DNA from: Paraburkholderia sp. Tr-20389
GTDB lineage: Bacteria > Pseudomonadota > Gammaproteobacteria > Burkholderiales > Burkholderiaceae
DNA length: 64,000 bases
NCBI RefSeq assembly: GCF_017104565.1
Contig: NZ_JAAGPD010000024.1
Span: 1-64,000 of the forward strand
Direction of reading: 5' to 3'
In this document: positions 34,440 to 46,400 of the stretch, one piece after another
Position numbering within the stretch: position 1 is the first letter of the stretch
How the letters are laid out: every line of letters starts with the position of its first letter
Program-made: the position numbers and the translations under genes
The notes under the pieces: generated by a model
Seen by the model: the letters and a program-made list of their open reading frames with translations, nothing else
Databases searched by the model: none
Told to the model about the DNA's origin: nothing

Positions 34440-37400
34440 ATGCATTTGCTGCGCACCGTCCCGGGCGGTTTCGTCGACGATACGAAAGGCGTGATCCGTA
34501 TCGATCAGAAGCCCGCGGACATCGTGATCCTGAGTTCCGCCGACACCACGCTGTCTCTGCTCGCGAGCGTCGTGACGCGTCTGGGCGACGGCTTCCCGAG
34601 CGTGCGGCTCGCGAATGTCACGTATCTGCGGCAGCCGGCATCGGTGGACTTCTATGTCGACGACGTGTTGCAGCATGCGCGCGTCGTCGTCGTCGATCAT
34701 CTTGGCGGCGAGGCTTATTGGCCGTATGGGATCGAACAGGTCGTCGCACTCGCGCAGCGCAAGCAGCAGACGCTCGCGATGTTTTCCGGCGACTTGCAGG
34801 AAGATCCGAATCTGCTCGCGCGCAGCACGGCCGATGCGGACCTGTGTCATCAGTTGTGGCGCTATCTGCGCGAGGGCGGCCCGCACAACGCCGAATCGTT
34901 CATGCGCTGCATCGCGTGGCGCGCGCTGGGCTGGGGCAAGGAGCCTGCACCGCCGAGTCCGTTGCCCGCTGCCGCGCTCTATCATCCCGCGCGCGACGTC
35001 GCGACCATCGAAGACTGGCAGACACGCTGGACGCCGGGTGCGCCCGTCGTCGCGATCCTGTTCTACAAGGCGCATTTGCAGGCGGCCAACACGGCCGTGT
35101 TCGATGCGCTGATCGACGCGCTCGAAGCGCGCGGCATGAATCCGTTGCCCGTCGCGATCACGTCGCTGAAAGATGCGATCAGCCGCGATGTCGTGCAGCA
35201 GCTTGCCGCGCAGCACAGTATCGCGCTCGTGCTGAACACGACGGCGTTCGCGGCTTCCGCGATCGACGATCCCGAGCCGCTCGAACTGGCCGGCGACGCG
35301 CCTGTGATGCAGGTGATCCTGAGCGGCGGCAATCGCGAAGACTGGGTGAACGACAACCACGGCCTCAATTCGCGTGACATCGCGATGCACGTCGCGCTGC
35401 CCGAAGTGGACGGCCGCATCATCACGCGCGCGATCAGCTTCAAGGGCCTCGCGTATCGCTGTCCGCATACGGAAGTGGACGTGGTGCGCTATCAGCCGGA
35501 TCACGAGCGCGTCGCGTTCATCGCGGAGTTGAGCGAGCGCTGGTGCAAGCTGCGCCGCACGACGAACGCGGACAAGAAGCTCGCGCTGATCCTCGCGAAC
35601 TATCCGATGAGCGAAGGACGCATCGGCAATGGCGTCGGACTGGATACGCCCGCGTCTGTCGTGAACATTCTCGCGATGCTGCGCGAAGAGGGCTATCGCG
35701 TCGAGGACGTTCCTGCTAACGGCGACGCGTTGATGGACGCGTTGACGCAAGGCGTGACGAACGATCCCGTCGTGCGCGATCTGCGCCCTGCGTTGCAAAG
35801 CCTCGCGTTGAGCGATTACAACGCGTACTTTGCGCGATTGCCGCAAGCGCTGCGCGATGCGTTGAACGCGAAATGGGGTACGCCGGAGCAGGACCCGACG
35901 TTGCGGCGCGGGCGCTTCATGATCGCCGGCTGGCGATGCGGGCATGTGTTCATCGGCATCCAGCCGCCGCGCACGCGCGAACAGAACGATTATGCGAGCT
36001 ATCACGATGCCGAACTCGTGCCGCCGCACGCATATCTTGCGTTCTATTTCTGGCTGCGCCATCAGTTCAATATCGATGCTGTCGTGCATGTGGGCAAGCA
36101 CGGCAATCTGGAATGGCTGCCGGGCAAGAGCGTGGCGTTGAGCGATGCGTGCTGGCCCGATGCGATTCTCGGGCCGCTGCCGCATCTTTATCCGTTCATC
36201 GTCAACGATCCGGGTGAGGGCAGCCAGGCGAAGCGGCGCACACAGGCCGTGATCGTCGATCATCTGATGCCGCCTCTCACGCGCGCGGAAAACTACGGGC
36301 CTTTGCAGGATCTCGAACGGCAGGTCGATGAATACTACGACGCGCTGATGGTGGATCCGCGTCGCGCGAAGCTGTTGCGCAAGACGATCCTCGATACGAT
36401 CGTGAAGCATCGGCTGCATGAAGAGCTGAGTCTCGCGGCACCGAGCGATGCGGACGCCGAAGACATATTGCTGACCAGGGTCGATGCGTGGCTGTGCGAG
36501 TTGAAGGAAGCACAGATACGCGATGGCTTGCATACGTTCGGACAATCGCCGGCAGGCGTGCAGCGGCGCGATACGCTGCTCGCGCTCGCGCGTTTTCCGG
36601 TCGGTGATGGTCAAGGTGCGAAGGCTGGGCTGATCGATGCATTGGCGCGCGATCTGGATGTCGATCGTATCTTCGATCCGTTGTCGGCGGATTGGGCCGC
36701 GGAGTGGAACGGTCCGCGTCCCGCCATGTTGCGGCAGGTCAGCGACGCGCCGTGGCGTCATAACGGCGACACACGCGAACGGCTCGAATTGCTTGCGGCG
36801 ACGTTGCTCGATGAGATGTGCGGGATGGCTGATGAAGATACGCGTGGAATCGCAATCGCAGTCGTGGATGAACTGCCGCAAACGTCGCGCGTGCTTGAAC
36901 GTGTGCGAGACGCGATTCTGCCGAGTCTCGATGCATGTGGCGCACATGAGTTGATGCATCTGAAGCGGGGGCTCGAAGGGCGTTTCGTGCCGCCTGGCCC
37001 GAGTGGTTCGCCTTCGCGTGGACGTCCCGACGTGCTGCCGACGGGACGCAACTTCTATTCCGTCGATACGCGCGCCGTTCCGACGCAAGCGGCGTGGTCG
37101 CTTGGATTGAAATCGGCGCAGACTTTGATCGAGCGTCACTTGCAGGAGCATGGCGATTATCCGCGCGCGATCGGACTGTCGGTGTGGGGCACGGCGACGA
37201 TGCGCACGGGTGGCGACGATATCGCGCAGGCACTGGCGCTGCTCGGCGTGCGCCCGAAATGGGCGCCGGGCAGTCATCGCGTGACGGACTTCGAGATCAT
37301 GCCGATCGCGGCGTTCGATCGTCCGCGTATCGACGTGACGTTGCGTGTGTCCGGCTTCTTCCGCGATGCGTTTGCGAACGTGATGCATCTGTTCGATGCC

Positions 37401-38252
37401 GCCGTTCAGGCCGTCGCCGAACTCGACGAACCCGAAGACGTGAATCCCATTCGCGCGCGCGTGATGCGCGAGCGCGATGCGTGGATCGAACGTGGCGTCG
37501 CGCCCGGCGAAGCGCGCAGGCGCGCGGGCTTTCGTGTATTCAGTGCGCGGCCGGGCTCATATGGCGCGGGTTTGCAGCAGATGATCGACACGCGGCAATG
37601 GCAGACAGATGCCGATCTCGCGAACGCGTATCTGTCGTGGGGCGGTTATGCGTACACGCAGAAGCGTTCGGGCGAGGAAGCGCGCCACGCATTCGGCACG
37701 CGGCTCGCGGCGATGGACGTCGTGTTGCAGAACCAGGACAACCGCGAGCACGATATCCTCGATTCGAACGATTACTCCCAGTTTCAGGGCGGTATGACGG
37801 CGGCCGTGCGGCATCTCGCGGGCGCGCAGCCGCATGTGTATCACGCGGATCACAGCAACCCGGATGCGCCGCGCGTTCGTGCGCTGCATGAAGAGATCGC
37901 GCGCGTGATCCGTTCCCGCGTCGTGAATCCGAAATGGCTCGATGGCGTGAAGCGGCATGGGTACAAGGGCGCGGCGGAAATCGCGGCGACGGTCGATTAT
38001 CTCTATGGCTACGATGCGACCGCGCGCGTCGTGACCGATCATCAATATGCGCTGGTCGCCGATGCCTATCTGAACGATGCCGACACGCGCGAGTTCATGC
38101 AGCGGCACAATCCACACGCGATGCACGGCGTCTGCGAGCGGCTGCTCGAAGCGATGCAACGCGGCCTATGGCAAGAACCCGGCGACTATCGCGCGCAAGT
38201 CGAACAGCATCTGCTGGATAGCGAACAGCACATCGAAGGATCACGATCATGA
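34440..38252 (+). CDS. cobN: Cobaltochelatase large subunit CobN
   Basis: This 1270-residue homologue of magnesium chelatase subunit H inserts Co2+ into hydrogenobyrinic acid a,c-diamide in the aerobic pathway. Length and motifs match CobN: an internal VGKHGNLEWLPGKSVALSD segment, the late GLSVWGTATMRTGGDDIAQA, and a C-terminal DHSNPDAPRVRALHEEIARV region. The end overlaps the AAA+ gene by 4 bp (ATGA), so the chelatase and its motor are made together. No CobS or CobT is present; the next two genes look like ChlI/ChlD-type replacements. Confidence 0.95.
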   Translation: MHLLRTVPGGFVDDTKGVIRIDQKPADIVILSSADTTLSLLASVVTRLGDGFPSVRLANVTYLRQPASVDFYVDDVLQHARVVVVDHLGGEAYWPYGIEQVVALAQRKQQTLAMFSGDLQEDPNLLARSTADADLCHQLWRYLREGGPHNAESFMRCIAWRALGWGKEPAPPSPLPAAALYHPARDVATIEDWQTRWTPGAPVVAILFYKAHLQAANTAVFDALIDALEARGMNPLPVAITSLKDAISRDVVQQLAAQHSIALVLNTTAFAASAIDDPEPLELAGDAPVMQVILSGGNREDWVNDNHGLNSRDIAMHVALPEVDGRIITRAISFKGLAYRCPHTEVDVVRYQPDHERVAFIAELSERWCKLRRTTNADKKLALILANYPMSEGRIGNGVGLDTPASVVNILAMLREEGYRVEDVPANGDALMDALTQGVTNDPVVRDLRPALQSLALSDYNAYFARLPQALRDALNAKWGTPEQDPTLRRGRFMIAGWRCGHVFIGIQPPRTREQNDYASYHDAELVPPHAYLAFYFWLRHQFNIDAVVHVGKHGNLEWLPGKSVALSDACWPDAILGPLPHLYPFIVNDPGEGSQAKRRTQAVIVDHLMPPLTRAENYGPLQDLERQVDEYYDALMVDPRRAKLLRKTILDTIVKHRLHEELSLAAPSDADAEDILLTRVDAWLCELKEAQIRDGLHTFGQSPAGVQRRDTLLALARFPVGDGQGAKAGLIDALARDLDVDRIFDPLSADWAAEWNGPRPAMLRQVSDAPWRHNGDTRERLELLAATLLDEMCGMADEDTRGIAIAVVDELPQTSRVLERVRDAILPSLDACGAHELMHLKRGLEGRFVPPGPSGSPSRGRPDVLPTGRNFYSVDTRAVPTQAAWSLGLKSAQTLIERHLQEHGDYPRAIGLSVWGTATMRTGGDDIAQALALLGVRPKWAPGSHRVTDFEIMPIAAFDRPRIDVTLRVSGFFRDAFANVMHLFDAAVQAVAELDEPEDVNPIRARVMRERDAWIERGVAPGEARRRAGFRVFSARPGSYGAGLQQMIDTRQWQTDADLANAYLSWGGYAYTQKRSGEEARHAFGTRLAAMDVVLQNQDNREHDILDSNDYSQFQGGMTAAVRHLAGAQPHVYHADHSNPDAPRVRALHEEIARVIRSRVVNPKWLDGVKRHGYKGAAEIAATVDYLYGYDATARVVTDHQYALVADAYLNDADTREFMQRHNPHAMHGVCERLLEAMQRGLWQEPGDYRAQVEQHLLDSEQHIEGSRS

Positions 38253-39298
38253 GCGAAGCCAATGCGCCGCGCGCGGTGTTTCCGTTTTCTGCATTGATCG
38301 GTCAGGCACCGTTGCAACAGGCGCTGCTGCTCGCGGCCGTCGATCCGGGCATCGGCGGCGTGCTGGTGAGCGGTCCGCGCGGCACCGCAAAATCGACGGC
38401 GGCGCGTGCGCTCGCCGAGTTGCTGCCGGAAGGCGAGTTCGTTACGTTGCCGCTTGGTGCGAGCGAAGACCGGTTGATCGGTACGCTCGATATCGAATCC
38501 GTGTTGCGCGATTCATCCGTGCGTTTCTCGCCGGGGCTTTTGGCGAAGGCACATCGCGGCGTGTTGTATGTCGATGAAGTGAATCTGTTGCCGGATGGAC
38601 TCGTCGATGTGCTGCTCGATGCTGCTGCGAGCGGCGTGAACACGGTTGAACGCGATGGCGTGTCGCATACGCACGATGCGCGCTTCGTGCTGATCGGGAC
38701 AATGAATCCTGAAGAGGGCGAGTTGCGGCCGCAGTTGACCGACCGTTTCGGTTTGATGGTTACGCTCGAGAACTGTTATGAGCCGCAAACGCGGCAGGCG
38801 ATCGTCAAGGCGCGGCTGGCGTTCGATCTCGATGCTACGGGGTTTCGCGCGCAGCACGAAGCGCAGCAGCATGCGCATGTTCAGCGCTTGCGCGACGCGC
38901 GTGAGGCATTGGCGAGTCTTTCGTTCCGCGACGATGTTCATGCACGCGTGAGTGAACTGTGTATTGCGGCGGGCGTCGATGGCTTGCGGGCGGACCTCGT
39001 GATGTTGAAGGCCGCGCGTGCTCTGGCTGCTTTGGAAAATGCCGACGCCGTGACTGTCGAGCATGTGGAGCGTGTCGCTGATTCGGTGCTGATGCATCGG
39101 CGGCGATTCGATGATGAAGCGCAAGCGTCCGATGATGACGGTTCGCGCGGTTCATCGTCTTCCTCCGCCGGCAAGGATCATTCGGCTGCGTCCGGTTCGA
39201 GCAGTTCCAACGAAAGCGATTACGGCTATCTGCCGCCCGAACCGACGGGCATCGCGCGCGTCAAGGGCGTCATTCCGCTTCCGGCAAAAAAACACTAG
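38249..39298 (+). CDS. Magnesium-chelatase-type AAA+ ATPase (ChlI-like) for cobaltochelatase
   Basis: This 349-residue AAA+ ATPase of the ChlI/BchI group has Walker A GPRGTAKST (42-50), Walker B GVLYVDEVN (104-112), and sensor-type MNPEEGELRPQLTDRFGL with the Arg finger. The region after residue 285 is Ser/Asp-rich and low in complexity (SSSSAGKDHS), unlike the core. It probably powers cobalt insertion with CobN in place of CobS. Confidence 0.88.
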   Translation: MSEANAPRAVFPFSALIGQAPLQQALLLAAVDPGIGGVLVSGPRGTAKSTAARALAELLPEGEFVTLPLGASEDRLIGTLDIESVLRDSSVRFSPGLLAKAHRGVLYVDEVNLLPDGLVDVLLDAAASGVNTVERDGVSHTHDARFVLIGTMNPEEGELRPQLTDRFGLMVTLENCYEPQTRQAIVKARLAFDLDATGFRAQHEAQQHAHVQRLRDAREALASLSFRDDVHARVSELCIAAGVDGLRADLVMLKAARALAALENADAVTVEHVERVADSVLMHRRRFDDEAQASDDDGSRGSSSSSAGKDHSAASGSSSSNESDYGYLPPEPTGIARVKGVIPLPAKKH

Positions 39299-39327
39299 GC
39301 CATCGGAAGGGCGCAGCCGCGCGTGCA

Positions 39328-39966
39328 ATGCGCAGCGGTTTTCGGTGGCGGCAAGGCGCGGGCGATGCGGCGCTCGATGGCGCGGCTACGGCTCGTGTCG
39401 ACTGGCCACGCACACTTGCCGCGAAACGCAATGAGCGTTTGACTGCCGATCATTTCCGCTTTGTGCGCGAGGAAGCACAAGGCGGCGTGCTGCATTGCTT
39501 TTTGCTGGATTGCTCGGCTTCGATGATGGCCGGGCAGAGGCTCGCGCTTGCCAAGGGCATTCTTGTCGCGCTGTTCGATCAGGCGCGTATCGCACGCGCC
39601 GAGGTCGCGCTGGTTTGCTTCGGCGGCGATGGGGCGCGTGTGCGCCTGCGGCCTACCGTGCCGCGCTGGTGGAACGAGCGATGGATCGAGCCCGTGGGTG
39701 GTGGCGGTGGGACGCCGCTGGTATCCGGCGTCGAGACGGCGGCAGGGTTGCTCCAGCAGGCCGCGTTGGTAAAGCCTGCGCAGCAGCGCTGGCTGTGGAT
39801 TCTCACCGATGGGCGCAGTAGCGGGACGCCCGTTCGTCCTTCCGATGCGGATCGCGTCGTATTCGTTGATTTCGACGACGGGCAGGTACGGCTTGATCGA
39901 TGCGCTCACCTCGCAAACGCGTGGGACGCTGACTCCATTGCTTATCGGGTATTCGCTCGCGTTTAA
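39328..39966 (+). CDS. VWA-domain protein, ChlD C-terminal-like, chelatase partner
   Basis: This 212-residue von Willebrand A domain protein has an intact MIDAS metal site (D61-C-S63-A-S65) followed by GQRLALAKGILVALFDQA and a downstream GGGGGTPL loop carrying the MIDAS threonine. It corresponds to the integrin I domain of ChlD/BchD without the AAA+ half, so with the preceding gene it makes a split I + D-like pair acting on CobN in place of CobT. It is the last gene of the cobW operon, 29 bp after the ATPase. Confidence 0.85.
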   Translation: MRSGFRWRQGAGDAALDGAATARVDWPRTLAAKRNERLTADHFRFVREEAQGGVLHCFLLDCSASMMAGQRLALAKGILVALFDQARIARAEVALVCFGGDGARVRLRPTVPRWWNERWIEPVGGGGGTPLVSGVETAAGLLQQAALVKPAQQRWLWILTDGRSSGTPVRPSDADRVVFVDFDDGQVRLDRCAHLANAWDADSIAYRVFARV

Positions 39967-40416
39967 GCTAGTTAAACCGGAATCTGCCTCGTTGATCGCG
40001 ATTCCATTCGACACGCCGTGCGTTTCTTGAAGCGCGGGCGATTGTCTCTCGCGCAGCCTCAAGCATTCGATATTGCGTTCGCCAAGAACGAGCAAGACTG
40101 TGCATTCGAATAAGTCCGACATCGTCGGCATGCTTCGAATTTCTTCTATTTCCGCATTCATTTAATGTAGTACTACTTCGAAATGTGGTGAGACGTATTC
40201 TCTGTTCAGAGTTGTCCTATTACTGATTGTTTCCGGTTTTCATACCGTTCAGGGCGCGTCGGTCAATGCCGTGCGAGGTAGCTATTTCTTTGTGCGTTGG
40301 CGAGAGAGATTGCTATTCATGCGTGGTCATCCACACGCGATCGTTTGAAGAGATGGGTTTTCCACCTAATCGCTGCAGATTTAGAGAAATATCAGTTCAG
40401 GTAAATAGGATAACGA
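39967..40416. other. Intergenic region upstream of the giant autotransporter
   Basis: This 450-bp gap is clearly more AT-rich than the flanking genes, especially 40100-40416. It probably holds the promoter and leader of the autotransporter; AGGATAACGA precedes its start. A 65-codon frame (40227-40424) overlaps the autotransporter start and lacks a ribosome site, so I do not call it. No repeat or RNA seen. Confidence 0.5.
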
Positions 40417-43400
40417 ATGAATAAGACGTATAGATCGGTCTGGAATGACGCGACGGGAACCTGGATGGCGGTACAAGAGAACGCCAAGGGTCGCGGCAAG
40501 ACGAAAACTCGAACGGCAATGAGCGTGCTTGCTACAGGAGCAAGTCTTTTTGCATCCTTGTCGGCGCATGCGGGCGGGGTCGACGGAGGCTCCGCTATTG
40601 GATACGCGGAAGCTCTCGGCGGTAACAGCCTTGCGAACGCATATGGTGCCGTTGCACTGGGCCAGTCGGCGTCGGCCACTGCCTCGTTTGCGGTTTCCTT
40701 AGGCACGTCGAGCGTCGCAAGTGGATATGAGTCCACGGCCGTAGGTTTTGCGTTCGCCACTGCATCAGATGCGTCCGCTTTCGGTGAACATACAGTTGCA
40801 AATGGGACGAATTCGACAGCGTTGGGATCGTATTCCACAGCGTCAGGGACGAATTCGACTAGCGTAGGCATGTCGAGCACTGCCACAGGCTATAACTCAA
40901 TCGCATTGGGTGGGAACTCGACGGCCGTCGGTTCGAACTCGGTCGCGCTGGGTTCGAATTCGGTCGCGAATTCGACGACTCTTAGCTTGACCGGCTTCGC
41001 ACCGGGCGGCGCCACGCTATCGGGCTCCGCGGCAGCAGGCGAGGTATCGGTCGGCAGCACGGGTGCGGCGCGCCGCATCACGAACGTTGCAGCCGGTTAT
41101 TCGGCAACCGACGCCGTCAACGTCAGCCAGTTGATGGCCGAAGACGGACGCGTCAACAATCTCAGTAACACCGTCAATAACCTCGGCAACGGCAGCAACA
41201 CCAGCAGCCTCAAATACTTCCACGCCAATTCGACGGCGGCGGATTCGACGGCAACCGGCACGGAGGCTGTTGCAATCGGTGGCGCGGCAGTGGCGAGCGC
41301 GACCGGCGATGTGTCGATTGGCGGCGGTGCACAGGCAAACGGCTCGATGGCGAGCGTCGCCGTCGGCTATCAGGCCAACGCGAACGGCGACAACGTCTGG
41401 GGCGCAAACACGGCACTCGGCGCGTACGCGACGACGACGGGTTACGAAGGCACGGCAATCGGCTATGCGACCAAGGCGGCGAGCAACGCGGTCGCCGTCG
41501 GCTACACCTCGAATGCCGCCAGCGGTTCGGTGGCGATGGGCTACGTCGCTGCTGCCACGGGCAGTTCGGCTATCGCCTTGGGCCAGTCGGCGACGGCTGC
41601 GGCGCAGAACGCAATCGCAATGGGCACGGGTGCGAATGCGACCACCTCGAACTCGGTGGCGCTGGGTTCGAACTCGGTCGCGAACTCGACGACGCTCGGC
41701 TCGGCCGGCTTCGCACCGGGCGGCGCCACGATCTCGGGCTCGACGGCAGCGGGTGAGTTGTCGGTCGGCAGCTCGGGTGCGGCGCGCCGCATCACGAATG
41801 TCGCAGCCGGCTATTCGGCAACCGACGCCGTCAACGTCAGCCAGTTGATGGCCGAAGACGGCCGCGTCAACAACCTCAGCAATACCGTCAACAATATCGG
41901 CAGTACGCCGACCAGCCTCAAGTACTTCCACGCCAATTCGACGATGGCGGATTCGAGTGCAAGCGGCGCGGAGGCTGTTGCAATTGGCGGTGGGGCAGTC
42001 GCAAGCAATGGCGCCGCGACAGCGATTGGTCTTGGCGCCTCGGCTTCGGCGGATCACAGCCTCGCCGTCGGCGCTAACTCCACAGCGGCGGGTTCCCAGT
42101 CAGTCGCCGTGGGTTCTGCCGCGCGCGCGTTGGCCTCGCAAAGCTCTGCATTCGGCGATCTGACAACCGCAAGCGGACTGTATTCGGTCGTTGTCGGTAC
42201 GCAATCGACAGCCTCCGGTCAGAGCGCGCTCGCGGTCGGCGACACGGCTATCGCTTCGGGTAACGGCTCGTCCGCTTTCGGTCAGAAGGCAAACGCAGTC
42301 GGCTCGAACTCGGTCGCGCTGGGTTCGAACTCGGTCGCGAACTCGACGACGCTTGCATCGAGCGGCTTCAATCCGGGCGGCGCGGCGATCGCGGCTGCGA
42401 CGGCTGCGGGCGGTGAACTTTCGATCGGCCAGGCAAGCGCAGAGCGTCGCATCACGAACGTCGCAGCCGGCTACTCGGCAACGGATGCCGTGAACCTCAG
42501 CCAGTTGATGTCGGAAGACGCGAAGGTCAACGCGCAAGGCGTGTCGACGGCAGCGGCGTTCGGCGGCGGCGCGTCGTACAACACGACGACGGGCGCGATC
42601 ACGAACCCGACGTACAACATGAGCGGCACGACGTTCAACAACGTCGCGGGTGCGCTGACGAACCTCGACGCACGCGTCAACAACATCGGCAGTACGCCGA
42701 CCAGCCTCAAGTACTTCCACGCCAATTCGGCGCTGGCGGATTCGAGTGCGACGGCCAGCGATGCTGTTGCAATCGGTGGTGCGGCAGTCGCAAGCTCGGG
42801 TGCCGCGACAGCGCTTGGAGCGGGCGCCTCGGCGACAGGCGGTTGGGGTGTCGCCGTTGGCAACGTCTCCACAGCGGTGGGCGATTCGGCGGTCGCCGTT
42901 GGCGTTGCAGCGCGGGCGTTGACCGATCAAAGTTCTGCGTTCGGCGACACGACACTGGCAAGCGGGCTGTATTCGGTCGTTGTCGGTACGCAATCGACAG
43001 CCTCCGGTCAGAGCGCGCTCGCGGTCGGCGACACGGCCATCGCTTCGGGTAACGGCTCGTCCGCTATCGGTCAGAAGGCAAACGCAGTTGGCTCGAACTC
43101 GGTCGCGCTGGGTTCGAACTCGGTCGCGAACGCGACGACGCTTGCATCGAGCGGTTTCAATCCGGGCGGCGCGGCGATCGCAGCCGCGACGGCTGCGGGC
43201 GGTGAACTTTCGATCGGCAAGGCAGGCGCAGAGCGTCGCATCACGAACGTCGCAGCCGGCTACTCGGCAACGGATGCGGTCAACCTCAGCCAGTTGATGT
43301 CGGAAGACGCGAAGGTCAACGCGGAAGGCGCATCGACAGCCGCAGCACTGGGCGGCGGGGCGACCTATAACACGACGACGGGCGCGATCACGAACCCGAC

Positions 43401-46400
43401 GTACAACATGAGCGGCACGACGTTCAACAACGTCGCGGGTGCGTTGACGAACATCGATGCGCGTGTCACCAACCTGGGTAACAACGTCACGAACATCGAC
43501 GCGCGCGTTACCAACCTGGGCAACAACGTCACGAACGTCACCAACACGGTGAACAACATCGTGAACGGCGGCGGCATCAAGTACTTCCACGCCAATTCGG
43601 CGCTGGCGGATTCGAGTGCGACGGCCAGCGATGCTGTTGCAATCGGTGGTGCGGCAGTCGCAAGCTCGGGTGCCGCGACAGCGCTTGGAGCGGGCGCCTC
43701 GGCGACAGGCGGTTGGGGTGTCGCCGTTGGCAACGTCTCCACAGCGGTGGGCGATTCGGCGGTCGCCGTTGGCGTTGCAGCGCGGGCGTTGACCGATCAA
43801 AGTTCTGCGTTCGGCGACACGACACTGGCAAGCGGGCTGTATTCGGTCGTTGTCGGTACGCAATCGACAGCCTCCGGTCAGAGCGCGCTCGCGGTCGGCG
43901 ACACGGCCATCGCTTCGGGTAACGGCTCGTCCGCTATCGGTCAGAAGGCAAACGCAGTTGGCTCGAACTCGGTCGCGCTGGGTTCGAACTCGGTCGCGAA
44001 CGCGACGACGCTAGCATCGAGCGGTTTCAATCCGGGCGGCGCGGCGATCTCGGCTGCGAGCGCTGCGGGCGGTGAACTTTCGATCGGCAAGGCAGGCGCA
44101 GAGCGTCGCATCACGAACGTCGCAGCCGGCTACTCGGCAACGGATGCGGTCAACCTCAGCCAGTTGATGGCGGAAGACGGACGGGTCAATAACCTCAGCA
44201 ACACCGTCAACAACCTCGGCAACGGCGTCAACCCCGGCAACCTGAAGTACTTCCACGCGAATTCGACGCTGGCAGACTCGACGGTGACGGGTACGGACAG
44301 CGTTGCAGCAGGTCCGGCGGCATCGGCTAGCGCAAGCAGTGCAGTGGCATTGGGCGCGAACTCGGTGGCGGATCGCGCGAATACGGTGTCGGTCGGCTCG
44401 TCGACGGCACAGCGCCAGATCGTCAACATGGCAGCCGGTACGGCGGCAACGGACGCCGTCAACGTGTCGCAGCTTTCGGGCGTCACAACGGCACTGGGCG
44501 GCGGTGCATCGGTGAAGGCGGATGGGTCCATCGCACAGCCGACGTTCAACGTCTACAACCAGACGTATACCAATGTCGGCGATGCGCTTGCCAGCATCAA
44601 CAACAATACGTCGAACATTGTTCAGAACCTGAAGTACATCAAGTTCGGTCAGAGCAATGCGGCATCGGCGCAGGCGTCGGGTAGCGATTCTGTGGCTATC
44701 GGCGGCAACGCTATCTCTAGTGCGGATGGCGCGGTTGCGATCGGGCGCAGTGCGCTTGCCAGCGGCGTGAACTCTGTGGCGCTGGGTTACGGTTCTCAGG
44801 CTACGGATCCCAACACGTTTGCCGTGGGTAACGCGTTTACGCAGCGCCGCATCGTCAACGTGGCCGACGGCATCAGTGCCACCGATGCGGCGACGGTCGG
44901 ACAGGTGAACTCGGATATCCAGACGGCGATCGCCAATCTCAATCTGAGCACGGTACAAGCCAAGCCGGCAATGCTCACGTCGTCGGTACGGTCGACGCAG
45001 CTTCTGGGCGCCAGCTCGACTTCGAGCCTGACGCCGGATCAGATGATCGTCGCGGGACCGACGAACAAGGGCGGCATGATGACGGCGTCGGGTACCGATT
45101 CGCTCGCAATCGGCCTGAACTCCCAGTCGACGGCAGACTATGCGGTCGCAATCGGCGGCAATGCACAGGTGCTCGGCACGTCTTCCGTCGGTATCGGCCA
45201 GCTGGTCGCGGTGGACGGCGTCAACTCCGTTGCGATCGGTACGAACGTGTCGGCAATGGCGGACAACGCAATTGCAATCGGCAATAACGCTACGACCGTA
45301 CTGGCTAACGGCGGCATCGCCATCGGTAACAACACGAAGGTGGGTGGCCCGAACACGCTCGCAATCGGCACCAACATCATCGCGTCGGGTTCCAACAGCG
45401 TCACGCTGGGTTATGGCAGCGCGGACGGCGCTCGTGCCAATGTTGTCTCGGTCGGTAGCGGTACGCAGCAACGCCAGATCATCAACGTCGCAGCAGGATA
45501 TGCGGCAACCGACGCCGTCAACGTCTCGCAGCTTACGGGCGTGACGAAGGCACTGGGCGGCGGCGCAACGGTCAACCCGACGACGGGCGCGATCGTGGCA
45601 CCGACGTACAACGTCGCGGGTAACACGTTCAACAACGTAGGCGCTGCACTGACTGCACTCGACGCAGGCGAGACGGCGATCAACAACAACGTGATGAACG
45701 TCACCAACGTGGTGAACAACATCACGAACGGCGGTGGCATCAAGTACTTCCACACGAACTCGACGCTGGCTGATTCGGCGGCGAAGGGCGTGGATTCGGT
45801 TGCAATCGGCGGCAATGCGGTCGCGAACACGTCGAACTCGGTGGCGCTTGGTTCCAATTCGGTGGCAAGCTCGGCCACGCTGTCGACGGCAGGCTTCGCA
45901 CCGGGCGGCTTCTCGATCTCGGGTTCCACGGCAGCAGGTGAAGTGTCGATCGGCGCGCAAGGTGCAGAACGCCGCATCACGAACGTCGCGGCAGGTTACT
46001 CGGCAACGGATGCGGTAAACGTCAGCCAGTTGATGGCGGAAGACCAGAAGGTCAACGGCGTCAGCAACAACCTGAGCAACCTGAGCAACACCGTCAACAA
46101 CATGGCGGCCGGCGGCGGCAGTATGAAGTACTTCCACGCCAACTCGTCGCTGGTGGATTCGGTGGCATCGGGCACGAACGCAATCGCTGTGGGCCCGCAA
46201 GCGACCGCTGCAGGCACCAACGCAATCGCGGTGGGCTACAACGCCAGCGCAACGGCGGCGAACTCGGTGGCGCTGGGTACGAACTCGACGACCACGGCCA
46301 ACCTGTCGGCAGCCGCGTATAACCCGGGTAGCGCAACGCTGTCGGGCACGACGGCAGCAGGCGAAGTCTCGGTGGGCTACGCAGGCGCAGAGCGTCGCAT

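Noticed and set aside
34404-37388. A 994-codon minus-strand frame across cobN
   Set aside because: Same Arg/His-rich shadow composition; the plus-strand frame is unmistakably CobN.
39959-39975. GTTTAA-GCTAG-TTAAAC palindrome at the end of the VWA gene as a terminator or att site
   Set aside because: Only 6-bp AT-rich arms, no U-run and no second copy found near 53.45 kb, the other edge of the adhesin block.
40227-40424. 65-codon frame just before the autotransporter
   Set aside because: Cys-rich with no ribosome site, overlaps the autotransporter start, and lies in AT-rich promoter DNA.
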